Assembly (NCBI RefSeq): GCF_004309355.1
Contig: NZ_BJCC01000008.1
Location: forward strand, 1 to 64,000
DNA from: Enterococcus florum
GTDB lineage: Bacteria; Bacillota; Bacilli; Lactobacillales; Enterococcaceae
DNA length: 64,000 bases
Direction of reading: 5' to 3'
Made by a program: the position numbers and the translations under genes. The notes under the pieces are model-generated. The model saw nothing but the letters and a program-made list of their open reading frames with translations. It was not told where the DNA came from and did not search any database. Positions 17,088-25,460 of this stretch are shown here, piece by piece (position 1 is the stretch's first letter; each line of letters opens with the position of its first letter).

Positions 17088-17412
17088 CCACAAAGTACTT
17101 TCTAAGGTATTTTGAAGTTTACTTTTTTTTATTTTATTCAAGAATAAAGTAAACTTCAAAATGTTGTATTTCAAATTCGAAAGTTTACTTTTTTTTAAGA
17201 ATTACCTAGTCTTCCTTGTGGATAAAATTTGCTTAAACTCGCATATCTCTCTGGGTTTATCCACAGTTTCTTCGAAAGAGGGCAGAGGAATTTTTTAAAT
17301 TTAAGTTTACCTTTTTAACTTTTTCAAATTGAATTATAGTTTACCCAAAAACATTTAAAATCTATTTTGAAGTTTACTATAATTCATTTAGCAACATTTA
17401 TAAAAGTAAACT
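17088..17412. repeat. second iteron array, eight GTTTAC/GTAAAC copies
   Basis: The same hexamer as upstream of parA occurs eight times here, again in AAGTTTACTTT or AAGTAAACTTCAAA context. The parA/parB-like pair is therefore bracketed by the repeats. Two DnaA boxes lie in the middle of the array. Confidence 0.78.
17217..17265. promoter_or_regulatory. inverted pair of perfect DnaA boxes
   Basis: TGTGGATAA at 17217-17225 and TTATCCACA at 17257-17265 are exact DnaA boxes facing each other, 31 bp apart, in AT-rich DNA inside the iteron array. They suggest a DnaA-assisted origin element or DnaA control of rep. Confidence 0.7.
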
Positions 17413-17437
17413 TCAAAAAAAGATGTTCACAAATCGC

Positions 17438-17466
17438 TTTACAACGGCGTTTATATCTATTATTCT
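17438..17466 (+). promoter_or_regulatory. putative promoter of rep
   Basis: TTTACA and TATTCT spaced 17 bp. A transcript from here would carry a leader of about 240 nt that includes the three TTGGCG hairpins before rep. Confidence 0.45.
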
Positions 17467-17487
17467 TAACATGTAAATAAATGAATC

Positions 17488-17609
17488 AAAAAAAGAGTCC
17501 AAAGATTTGGCGATCTTTAAACTCTCAAGGTTTGAGCTAATTTTGGCGAATTAGCTTGTCACATATAAATTAAGCGTATCGGCTAGAAAAATTGGCGTTT
17601 GTCTAACCT
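17488..17609 (-). ncRNA. antisense RNA to the rep leader (copy-number control candidate)
   Basis: On the minus strand TTGAGA (17639-17644) and TATAAT (17616-17621), spaced 17 bp, form a strong promoter. About 120 bases on, the hairpin GAGTTTAAAGAT / ATCTTTGGACTC with a T-run ends the RNA. The region contains two perfect stems whose loop is exactly TTGGCG on the + strand (17507-17512 and 17543-17548), and a third TTGGCG at 17592-17597. Loop sequences like these serve as contact points in antisense-controlled rep systems; RNAI of staphylococcal RepA_N-type plasmids is a precedent. Confidence 0.65.
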
Positions 17610-17714
17610 TTCTTTATTATACTATAAAACATCTTTTTTCTCAATCATTTATAGTGTGACGACTCTCAAATCCTTGTTTTTTTATGATTCACGGATGAAT
17701 ATGGAGGGAGCACT

Positions 17715-18761
17715 ATGACCACAATTTCTTCGCAGCTCATGACTGCTGCTAACTTACCCAACAGTAACTATCTACCAATCGATCTAAATTTGATCAACAA
17801 TCCAAAATACCAAGAATTGCCAATCGAGGCTCTGTTTTTGCATGCCTTGTATACCATGCGCATGACTTGCAGTATTTACAATAGCCAAAAGGACGGCAGC
17901 TGGTTGGATCAGGACGGCCTGCCTTATATCTATTTTTCAAACGAAGAGGCGGCAGATCTATTAAAAGTTTCTGAGAGAAAAATCACGAATCTAAGAAACA
18001 CGTTGGCCAAACTCGATTTGATCAAGGTGGTTCGCCATGGTCTGAAACACTACCGAATCTATGTAGCAAATCCTCAGGCTCCTGCTGAAGACAGCGAAGT
18101 CAAATTGGCCTTCAAAAATTATACGACATCAAAACAACTGGTATCTGCCGCAGATTTTACAGATACTGTCCGACCTGCAAAATCTGCGGGCACGAAAACG
18201 CAAGATTTGCAGACAAGTACACAAAAACAGCTAGAAAAAACAACAAGACCAACAAATGCAACATGCGCTGCCGCTTCAAAGATGACGGACACTGCTCCTG
18301 TGGAAAAGTCCGAGAGCTTAATCGCAGGCTTAAAAGCACGGTATGTCCACCTGATTCCAGCGCAGGTATTTACTCGTTTTCTGCCATTTTGCGAAGGGGA
18401 CTATCAGCAGGCCAAGTGGTATGTCGATACGATCTTCAAAGCTAAATTTGTGAGCAATCGGCAATTTATTCAGGCAGGAATACCCGCTGAATCGGATGTT
18501 CTGACCTTTGAGGGCAATGATTATTACCAACAAGGCTTGGCTGATGCTGTAGCCAAAGCAGTCGAGCAGATGTATCGGTACAAGCAGGTACGCAATCCGC
18601 AAGCATTCTTTTTTTCCTTCATGAAGGGGTATTTTACGGAGAAAACCCGGCAATATTTGGTGGATCACTATGAGCTGACACCTGAATTGGAACGAACATT
18701 TTCTTGTATTTCTCACGTACTCTCCACTGAAAAATGGAAAAAAATTCAAGAAATTGCTTAA
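17715..18761 (+). CDS. RepA_N-type replication initiator
   Basis: 348 residues. The first 120 residues form the RepA_N winged-helix domain (LPIEALFLHALYTMRMTCS, YFSNEEAADLLKVSERKITNLRNTL), known from initiators of enterococcal and staphylococcal theta plasmids. The C-terminal third is a separate host-related domain. The central part (about residues 145-200) has low complexity and its DNA contains short repeats, where RepA_N origins usually lie. Start ATG 17715 follows GGAGGGAG. It initiates replication of the unit carrying this window. Confidence 0.85.
   Translation: MTTISSQLMTAANLPNSNYLPIDLNLINNPKYQELPIEALFLHALYTMRMTCSIYNSQKDGSWLDQDGLPYIYFSNEEAADLLKVSERKITNLRNTLAKLDLIKVVRHGLKHYRIYVANPQAPAEDSEVKLAFKNYTTSKQLVSAADFTDTVRPAKSAGTKTQDLQTSTQKQLEKTTRPTNATCAAASKMTDTAPVEKSESLIAGLKARYVHLIPAQVFTRFLPFCEGDYQQAKWYVDTIFKAKFVSNRQFIQAGIPAESDVLTFEGNDYYQQGLADAVAKAVEQMYRYKQVRNPQAFFFSFMKGYFTEKTRQYLVDHYELTPELERTFSCISHVLSTEKWKKIQEIA
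18149..18213. repeat. short repeats inside rep (possible oriV)
   Basis: CGCAGATTTTACAG, GCAAAATCTGCG and CAAGATTTGCAGAC lie within 65 bases: three degenerate copies of a GCAGATTTTGC-type motif, two orientations. RepA_N plasmids carry their origin within the central variable part of rep, so this is a plausible initiator-binding site. Confidence 0.4.
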
Positions 18762-18837
18762 AAATTCGGTTTTTTTGCTTTTAAGAGCGGCTCTCTCTGC
18801 TATAATGTAGCAGAGTATATTCAGAAAGGTTTGTGTT

Positions 18838-20139
18838 ATGAAAAAATTTACAGGCACTTTTTTTGCGTACAGTGGGCTGGTCGGCTTGATTGTGGGCATG
18901 ATTGCAGCGCTGTTTATGGGGTTTGTTGAGATCGGGAACCAGTGGCTTTGGCAGACAGTCCCCAATTCGTTAGGCAACCCTAGTTTGTACCCGCTCTTGG
19001 TATGTATCCTTGGAGGGCTTTCGATCGGTTTTTTTGTTCGCTATTTTGGCAAATACCCGAAAACAGCAGCTGAAATTACCCAAGAGATCCAAAAAAAGGG
19101 CAGATTCGACTATAAAGAAGCGACAATCGTGCGCACGGTTTTAGGCTCCTTGCTAGTATTGCTATTCGGTGCCAGTGTCGGACCAGAAGCGGCAGTGATC
19201 GGGATCATCGCTAGTTCATTAACCTATTTTGCAGATCGTTTAAAGGTTAAACCAGCCGTTCGAAAAGACTTTTTAGAGTTCGGCAGCGGGACGGTCATGG
19301 GCGTGATTTTTATGGCTCCGTTGTATGGTGTTGGCAGTTCGTTGGAGAATGAACGCTGGCAGGATCTATCGGAAAGTAAAATAAAAAAATATGTGTTGTA
19401 TATTTTTGCGACATTTACGGGCTTTATCAGTTATTTGATCACGTATAGCTTCTTTCCAAATCAAGAACAGATTTTTGCGATCCATCGCATGTCAACGTCA
19501 ATGACTGTTCCCGGCTTTTTATTGCTGGTACCGGTGATCGTATTGGGCGCACTATTTGGGAAACTATTTTCTTTCTTGCTGGAAAAAACGGAGTCCTTTA
19601 ACCAGCGTATCAAAAATCCAGTTCCATTAGCGGTGGCTGCAGGGATTTTATTGGGGATTATGGGGATGATCTCACCGGTCTTTCTTTTTTCCGGGGAGCA
19701 TTCGATTTTGAGTTTTACTAGACAAGCTGCGACGATGAATGCCTTTGTAATCTTGGCGTTCGGCGTTGGCAAGATGCTGATTACGATGGTTTGCTTGGCG
19801 TGTAATTGGCGTGGGGGATCGATTTTTCCGATGATTTTTTCAAGCGTGGCGATTGCGTTCGCGGTCGTTCGTGTGTTTCCTCATTCGCCGGGTCTGCTGG
19901 TGGCAATTTTTACTGCCAGCGCCTGCGGAGTGATCTTGAAAAAACCGTTTGCGACCGCCTGTCTATTTTTACTGTTTTTCCCAGTGAAATTGTTTCTTTG
20001 GGTATGGGCGGCGGCATTTTTAGGCAATGCATTGTTCAAATGGCTTCCGAGGCTGCAAGAACTTAGTGAGAAACAAGTCAACTCAAAAAAGAAAGTTCAG
20101 AAAAACAAGCCAGAAAGAAAGAGCCGAACCAAACGCTAA
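18838..20139 (+). CDS. voltage-gated ClC-type chloride channel/antiporter
   Basis: 433 residues with 10 or more membrane helices. The ClC selectivity-filter segment is seen as FGASVGPEAAVIG (about residue 110), where the usual GREGP is replaced by GPEA, and a second conserved stretch, CNWRGGSIFPMIFSS, lies in the C-terminal half. It moves chloride or a related anion, possibly coupled to protons. The tail is highly basic (KKKVQKNKPERKSRTKR). The -10 box TATAAT lies in a CTCTGCTA/TAGCAGAG palindrome just upstream, so a repressor could act there. Confidence 0.8.
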   Translation: MKKFTGTFFAYSGLVGLIVGMIAALFMGFVEIGNQWLWQTVPNSLGNPSLYPLLVCILGGLSIGFFVRYFGKYPKTAAEITQEIQKKGRFDYKEATIVRTVLGSLLVLLFGASVGPEAAVIGIIASSLTYFADRLKVKPAVRKDFLEFGSGTVMGVIFMAPLYGVGSSLENERWQDLSESKIKKYVLYIFATFTGFISYLITYSFFPNQEQIFAIHRMSTSMTVPGFLLLVPVIVLGALFGKLFSFLLEKTESFNQRIKNPVPLAVAAGILLGIMGMISPVFLFSGEHSILSFTRQAATMNAFVILAFGVGKMLITMVCLACNWRGGSIFPMIFSSVAIAFAVVRVFPHSPGLLVAIFTASACGVILKKPFATACLFLLFFPVKLFLWVWAAAFLGNALFKWLPRLQELSEKQVNSKKKVQKNKPERKSRTKR

Positions 20140-20245
20140 AAAGAGCGATCACACGACGTGGGTCGCTCAGACTGTAGACAAAAGACGTTCAAAACTCGTA
20201 ATTTGAGTATTGAACGTCTTTTTAGCTGATTTCTTTCCTTTTTAG
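20140..20245. terminator. bidirectional terminator interrupted by a 70-bp IS end
   Basis: AAAAAGAGCGATC ... GGGTCGCT is the terminator between the convergent ClC and chromate genes. Its T-run (CTTTTTAG) is now separated from the stem by the solo IS end at 20168-20237. Joining the two sides restores AAAAAGAGCGA...TCGCTCTTTTT. Confidence 0.8.
20168..20237. mobile_element. solo left end of the IS1182-family element
   Basis: These 70 bases are identical to the first 70 bases of the intact IS (518-587), including the terminal repeat CAGACTGTAGACAAA and the internal AAAGACGTTCAA/TTGAACGTCTTT hairpin. The transposase and the right end are missing. There is no visible target duplication. Confidence 0.92.
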
Positions 20246-20793
20246 TAAACCAAAAATCCGATGGCGCCTGCCAAAACCAGTAAAGTGATTGGGCTGAGCT
20301 TCTTTTTACGCAATAAAACAAAAAAGACGGCAAACAGCACAATGGGGATCCAATTAAAGCTGCGAACCTCATACCAGTGAAGCGTTCCGCTGAAGGCAAG
20401 GGTGATCATGGACAAACTGGCTGCTGCGATCAAACCGACCGTTGCAGACTTTAAGCCGGAAAAGACTTGCTGCATTAGGACATTTTCTTTATTTTTGCTG
20501 AAAAAGTAATCCAAGGCCAATGCAATCGCACACCCGGAGCTGATACAGGCGACCGTTGCAAAAATAGCTCCCAAAAGTCCTGCGACCTGCAATCCAACGA
20601 ACGTGGCACTATTGACGGCTAAAGGTCCGGGGGTCATTTGGGAAATGGTCACGATATCACTGAATTCCTGGATCGTCAGCCATTGCTGCTCAGCGACGAT
20701 TTCGGCTTGGATCAATGGCAAGGTCGCATACCCGCCGCCAATACTAAGCAGCCCAATAAAGAAAAAGCTGCGAAAAATTTCAAATAACATCAT
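20242..20793 (-). CDS. chromate transporter subunit (short CHR type)
   Basis: 183 residues with about six helices, a single CHR domain. The N-terminal SIGGGYATLPLIQAEIV and TPGPLAVNSATFVG motifs are those of ChrA. Short CHR proteins occur in pairs and probably work as heterodimers exporting chromate or a similar oxyanion. The start overlaps the end of the upstream paralogue by 4 bases (ATGA-type coupling). Confidence 0.85.
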   Translation of the reverse strand: MMLFEIFRSFFFIGLLSIGGGYATLPLIQAEIVAEQQWLTIQEFSDIVTISQMTPGPLAVNSATFVGLQVAGLLGAIFATVACISSGCAIALALDYFFSKNKENVLMQQVFSGLKSATVGLIAAASLSMITLAFSGTLHWYEVRSFNWIPIVLFAVFFVLLRKKKLSPITLLVLAGAIGFLVY

Positions 20794-21332
20794 GCATTAG
20801 CCACTCTCCTTTGAAGAACTACGAACACTGCCGCCAAAATTAAAATCCACAAAGGATGAACATTGAAAAAGGCATTCGCCACAAAAGCAAAAAACGGAAG
20901 GATCATCAGCCAGAGATTTTTCTCCCGCCGCAGAGCGAAGTACATATCGATCACTAAATCAACAATGATCGCCGCAACGGCTGCTTCCATCCCTTGCAGT
21001 ACAGCTCGAACCATAGGGTTGTTCTGAAAGGCAGAATATGCCAAAGAAATCAACGACAAAATGACGAAAGAAGGCATGATCGCCGCAACTCCGCTAACGA
21101 AGGCACCTTTGTACCCGCGAGCTTTTTTGCCTACCAGGACAGATAAATTCACAGCGATGGCTCCAGGTGAAGATTGAGCGATCGTTGCCAGGTCCAGCAA
21201 TTCTTCTTTTGATAAATCACCATGATTCACAAAGTATTTTTCCATCATGGGAATCGTGACATACCCACCACCAAAGGTAAAGGTGCTGATAAAAAAGTTA
21301 TATCCAAATAAACGAACATAGGATGAAGACAT
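20790..21332 (-). CDS. chromate transporter subunit (short CHR type), paralogue
   Basis: 180 residues, six helices, with FGGGYVTIPMMEKYFV and SSPGAIAVNLSVLVG. It pairs with the gene at 20242. It is transcribed divergently from the LysR gene at 21437, separated by about 100 bases, the usual layout for a LysR-controlled target. Confidence 0.85.
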   Translation of the reverse strand: MSSSYVRLFGYNFFISTFTFGGGYVTIPMMEKYFVNHGDLSKEELLDLATIAQSSPGAIAVNLSVLVGKKARGYKGAFVSGVAAIMPSFVILSLISLAYSAFQNNPMVRAVLQGMEAAVAAIIVDLVIDMYFALRREKNLWLMILPFFAFVANAFFNVHPLWILILAAVFVVLQRRVANA

Positions 21333-21436
21333 AGTTTTCCCCCTTCCTAACTAAGTATACGAGACAAAAGGTCATAAGTGAAATACAATGTATTTATCAA
21401 ATCTATAAGTGAATACTTATTAAGGAGGGATCTTAA

Positions 21437-22339
21437 GTGAATATTCGACAGCTAAAATTGTTTCTAACTGTAGCGGAATTGGAGAATATTACGGAAGCAG
21501 CGGATAAATCATTCATTTCCCAACCGGCTGTCAGTCAAACGATTCAAGAGCTGGAATCGGAGATCGGTGTTCGATTATTTGATCGTCCAGGAAAATCGAT
21601 CCGATTAAATCCTGCCGGAAACGCCTTTTTTCAACGGGTGAAGCATTTCATTCGTGAATATGAATCCTTGGAGGACTTTGCAGGCTATTTGGAAAAAAAG
21701 GCACCAATGAAGCTCGGGGCAAACCTGACGATTGCCAATTTTTGGTTGCCGCAGTTATTGCCTGCGTTTATTGAAGAAGGCAATCATCTCACGGTTAGAG
21801 CGGATTCAGCTGAAACGATTGTTACAGCTTTATTGAATCAGGAATTGGATATGGCCTTGCTAGAGGGAGTGATCACGAACAAGGAGCTGACGGTCGAGGT
21901 CTTTGACCAGTATGAATTGGTGGTCGTGGTCGCTAAACACCATCCCTTGGCCCAGAAAAATCAGCTGACGGTCGAGGAATTTATACGCTATCCGCTGCTC
22001 CTGCGAGAGCAGGGAAGTGCACTGCGGGATACTTTGGACAGTTGGTTATTCATCCAACAAAAGCAGGCAGATCCGATGATGACCAGTATCAATTCACCTG
22101 CACTATTGGCCATGGCGGCGACTGGTACGGGAATAACTTTCTTGCCGGAGCAATTGGTCACGCAATCTCAGTACCAGGAACAGGTCGTCTGCTTGCGATT
22201 TCAAGAAAAACGCTTGTTTAACCCTGTCCAGCTAGTGTATCAAACGGAACATCTCTTCACAGAGACGATGAGCCGGTTCCGTGAGCGAGTGCTAAAGCAA
22301 AATCAAGGGAGTGATGAATATGGAAGCAACAACGGATAG
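21437..22339 (+). CDS. LysR-family regulator
   Basis: 300 residues. The N-terminal winged helix MNIRQLKLFLTVAELENITEAADKSFISQPAVSQTIQELE is canonical (quoted in segments: MNIRQLKLFLTVAE, then AVSQTIQELE). The C-terminal two-thirds is the effector-binding domain. GTG start after AAGGAGGG. It probably controls the divergent chromate-type transporter pair; the effector is unknown. Its stop lies inside the next gene. Confidence 0.85.
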   Translation: MNIRQLKLFLTVAELENITEAADKSFISQPAVSQTIQELESEIGVRLFDRPGKSIRLNPAGNAFFQRVKHFIREYESLEDFAGYLEKKAPMKLGANLTIANFWLPQLLPAFIEEGNHLTVRADSAETIVTALLNQELDMALLEGVITNKELTVEVFDQYELVVVVAKHHPLAQKNQLTVEEFIRYPLLLREQGSALRDTLDSWLFIQQKQADPMMTSINSPALLAMAATGTGITFLPEQLVTQSQYQEQVVCLRFQEKRLFNPVQLVYQTEHLFTETMSRFRERVLKQNQGSDEYGSNNG

Positions 22340-22718
22340 TGTACTGCAATTTCTTATGCCGATCTTTCACTGGATCGTTTTTTTGCTGAATATGGTCTCC
22401 ATATTTATTATTTTGTGGGGAGCAGCGACGGCCAGTAAAGATTTTTTCTTGAATTTGATAAGAAGTCAGACCGATCAGGTGGATCTTGCATTGGAAAATA
22501 ATTTCATCAAAGCCTATTTAGGCAGCTATGTCCTGTTAAGCTTAGAAATTTTGATCGTGGCAGATATCATCGAGTCGATTCTGAACCCCACCTTTCAAGA
22601 CATTATCAAATTAGCCTTGGTCGTAGTGATTCGGACAGTGATTTCTTACTTTTTGCACCGTGAGATCGAAGAAAGCCCCATGCAACAGGAAACCAAAAAC
22701 CGTATGCATGCAAAATGA
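22320..22718 (+). CDS. DUF1622 membrane protein
   Basis: 132 residues with three predicted helices (about 8-33, 60-84, 94-112). The segment LGSYVLLSLEILIVADIIESIL is characteristic of DUF1622. No function is known. It overlaps the end of the LysR gene by 20 bases, so the two are co-transcribed. ATG 22320 fits the AAGGGA site best; ATG at 22314 is the alternative. Confidence 0.75.
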   Translation: MEATTDSVLQFLMPIFHWIVFLLNMVSIFIILWGAATASKDFFLNLIRSQTDQVDLALENNFIKAYLGSYVLLSLEILIVADIIESILNPTFQDIIKLALVVVIRTVISYFLHREIEESPMQQETKNRMHAK

Positions 22719-22833
22719 GGATTTGATAATTTTTTGTGAAAACGGTTTGACCGGGTAAATGTTGCTTGATACCCTGAAACTAGATGCAGGCGATAAGTTT
22801 AATCAAACTAAAAGAAAAGAAGGTATCGGAAAG

Positions 22834-23901
22834 ATGAATGAAATGAAGATTCGCGCATATTTAGAAAAAGAAAACCTAGACGCTTTTTTCATTGCCAAGC
22901 GGGTCAACGTACGCTTTACCAGCGGCTGGACCGGAGATGACTCATTTATTTTACTGACACGAAATGAGCAATTTTTCCTAACGGATCCTCGGTACACAGA
23001 ACAAGCCGCTATCGAAGTACCTCATTACGAAATCATCAACTGGCGTTTGCCAGGCAAGACTGTCGGTGATACTGTGGCTCGTTTGGCCGAAGAAAAAGGC
23101 TTAAAAACAATCGCTTTTGAAGCCGATTATTTAACGTATGACATGTATTCTGATTTTACTAAGAAAGCCATCGCGGAATTTGTTCAGGCGGGTGGAGTGA
23201 TCGACCGGATGCGAGCGATCAAATCGCCAGAAGAAATCCAATACATGCGCAATGCCTGCGAGATTTCCTGTCGAGCGTTCACCCGTATTTTAGAGGATAT
23301 CCGTGTTGGTGTGACCGAAAAAGAACTGGCGGCAAAATTATCTTTGTACATGGTGCAAGAAGGTGCAGATACTCAACCTTACGGCAACATTCTGATCTCT
23401 GGAGCGAATACTTCCTTGCTGCACGGCATCCCTTCGAAAAAAGCAGTTGAATATGGCGACTTCGTTTTGATGGACTTTGGTTGTCAGTACAATGGCTATA
23501 TGTCCGACATGACACGTACGGTAGTAGTCGGAAAAGCCAGCGACAAGCAGCGTGAAGTCTATGAATATGAAAAACAAAGCTTAGAAGCCGCTGAAGCAGT
23601 CATGAAAAATGGTGCTCCCGTCAAGGATATCTATCAAGCTTCCTTGAAACCATTAGAAGGAACCGAGTATCCGCAGTTTACGTACCGCAATATCGGCCAT
23701 AGCATTGGTCTGTTCGTTCATGAATTGCCGTATATTGATGAGCAGTACGACGATGTTTTGGAAACGGGAATGGTGATGACCATCGAACCTGGGATCTACA
23801 TTCCAGACTGGGGTGGTGTACGCATTGAAGACCAAGTATTGATCACCGATGACGGCTATGAAAATATGATCAGCATTTCTCATGATTTGATTGAATTGTA
23901 A
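22834..23901 (+). CDS. pepP: Xaa-Pro aminopeptidase (M24B, PepP type)
   Basis: 355 residues. A creatinase-like N-terminal domain is followed by the M24 pita-bread domain with the metal ligands in LMDFGCQYNGYMSDMTRT (two Asp), IGHSIGLFVHE (His), TIEPGIY (Glu) and GVRIEDQ (Glu). It removes the N-terminal residue from peptides with proline in second position, in the cytoplasm. ATG 22834 chosen. With the prolidase and iminopeptidase nearby, it can release proline for the reductase encoded at 32 kb. Confidence 0.88.
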   Translation: MNEMKIRAYLEKENLDAFFIAKRVNVRFTSGWTGDDSFILLTRNEQFFLTDPRYTEQAAIEVPHYEIINWRLPGKTVGDTVARLAEEKGLKTIAFEADYLTYDMYSDFTKKAIAEFVQAGGVIDRMRAIKSPEEIQYMRNACEISCRAFTRILEDIRVGVTEKELAAKLSLYMVQEGADTQPYGNILISGANTSLLHGIPSKKAVEYGDFVLMDFGCQYNGYMSDMTRTVVVGKASDKQREVYEYEKQSLEAAEAVMKNGAPVKDIYQASLKPLEGTEYPQFTYRNIGHSIGLFVHELPYIDEQYDDVLETGMVMTIEPGIYIPDWGGVRIEDQVLITDDGYENMISISHDLIEL

Positions 23902-23924
23902 GAGGAAAATAGGCTATACTAGGG

Positions 23925-23953
23925 CAACGACAGCTTCCGCTGTCGTTGTTTTT
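23925..23953 (+). terminator. terminator after pepP
   Basis: CAACGACAGC / GCTGTCGTTG with a 4-base loop and a T-run. Confidence 0.88.
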
Positions 23954-24224
23954 CCAATTGTAAGTCCTGCTTTTCTCAGAATTAATTAATAGAAATAGAT
24001 AGAGGAAACTGAGCTGAATCCACCAATCGCATCATTTAGCAGAATGGTATGCGTACGAGAATAAAAAGGATTTTCCCCAGAGCTCCCCTCAAAACTTAAT
24101 GAGTTAGCCGTCCAGCATTTTTGTACGATGAATCAGTTTAGAGCAGAACATCAACAACGGAGCCAAACAATAAAAACAGGAGCTATTCACTACCTTAGCA
24201 TCCACTAGAAAAGGAGGTCATCGT

Positions 24225-24989
24225 GTGAACGAAAAGGACCGTTTTGATTTGATTTATGATATAGGAGAAACCTTGCTGGAAAACGGAGCCGAGATCAAAC
24301 GGATTGAGAGCACCATTCGACATGTCGCCGATGCCTTGAAGCTGGAGGATTTTGACAGTTTTGTGCTGATCAATGGTATTTTTATGACCGCCCGTCTGAA
24401 GGATGAAACCGTACAGGCTCGAGTCAAAGATGTTCCAATTTCACCGATCAATCTTGGACGCATCGAAGAGATCAACACCTTATCACGCCGCATCACAGAG
24501 GGCAAATATACGCCGGAAGAAGCCAGGGAACAGCTAAATCGGATCAAGCAGGAGAATTTTTCTTCCACCCCATTGAAGGTCTCTGCCTATGCTTTTGGCA
24601 GTGCGTGCTTTTGCTATATTTTTGGCGGAACGCTGTGGGATTCGATCGGTGCGCTTTTTCTAGGATCGCTTTTGGCGATGTTCACTTTTTTTGTAGCACC
24701 AAAATTAAACATGTCGCAAATTATCTGGAATATCTCCAGCAGTATGTTTGTCAGTATTTTGGCCTGTTTGATGGTTCAACTGATTCCTGTTTTACAATTG
24801 ACCAGTTTAGTTACTGGCGGGATCATCTCGCTGTTGCCGGGAGTGGCCGTCGTGAATGGTATCCGCTATTTGTTTGATGGGGATTACAGCTCTGGCTGGG
24901 GACAGATGATTAATGCACTGATTACTGCCTTGTGTATCTCTGTCGGTGTCGGGATGGTTCTGCGTGTTTTCAATTGGTTTTGGTTGTAG
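24225..24989 (+). CDS. threonine/serine exporter, N-terminal half (ThrE family)
   Basis: 254 residues. A cytoplasmic N-terminal region (about 1-115, DUF1212) with GETLLENGAEIKRIESTIRH is followed by five helices. Family members export threonine and serine, and in enteric bacteria two-gene versions transport succinate or pyruvate (YjjP/YjjB). GTG start at 24225 with AAGGAGG. The C-terminal half is encoded by the next gene, 18 bases downstream. Confidence 0.82.
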   Translation: MNEKDRFDLIYDIGETLLENGAEIKRIESTIRHVADALKLEDFDSFVLINGIFMTARLKDETVQARVKDVPISPINLGRIEEINTLSRRITEGKYTPEEAREQLNRIKQENFSSTPLKVSAYAFGSACFCYIFGGTLWDSIGALFLGSLLAMFTFFVAPKLNMSQIIWNISSSMFVSILACLMVQLIPVLQLTSLVTGGIISLLPGVAVVNGIRYLFDGDYSSGWGQMINALITALCISVGVGMVLRVFNWFWL

Positions 24990-25007
24990 AAAGGGAGGGA
25001 TGAGCGG

Positions 25008-25460
25008 ATGACCATGCTTCTTCAGGTAATCGCTGGCTTTTTTGGAACGATTTCTTTTGCCATTTTATTTGAGGCACCAAAAAAGTATTATTTGTATTGC
25101 GGAGCGATCGGTGCATTTGGTTGGTTGATCTATCTTGTCATTATGCATTTTTGGACCATGCCGATTACCGCGACGTTCGTAGCTTCATTGGCGTTGATCT
25201 ATTTATCTCGTGAAGCCTCTTTTGCTTTGAGGGCGCCAGTAACAATCTTTTTGATCTGCGGAATCTTCTGCTTAGTACCAGGATTAGGAATTTATAATTT
25301 TACTTATAACTTTTTCATTGGTGATTCGATCCAGGCCGCACAAATCGGTATTCAAGTGTTAAAAATCGCCATCGCGATCTCTTTAGGGATTACTGTGGGC
25401 TATGAGCTGTCGCCTAAGTGTTTTTTTACCTATCGGAGACGCCAAAAAGCATTAAAATAA
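25008..25460 (+). CDS. threonine/serine exporter, C-terminal half (ThrE_2)
   Basis: 150 residues with four or five helices. It contains CLVPGLGIYNFTYNFF, typical of the DUF3815/ThrE_2 domain that partners the gene at 24225. The pair most likely forms one transporter. Confidence 0.82.
   Translation: MTMLLQVIAGFFGTISFAILFEAPKKYYLYCGAIGAFGWLIYLVIMHFWTMPITATFVASLALIYLSREASFALRAPVTIFLICGIFCLVPGLGIYNFTYNFFIGDSIQAAQIGIQVLKIAIAISLGITVGYELSPKCFFTYRRRQKALK

Noticed and set aside
22735-22751. cre site (TGTGAAAACGGTTTGA) before pepP
   Set aside because: It departs from the consensus at several core positions, unlike the better site upstream of glpO.
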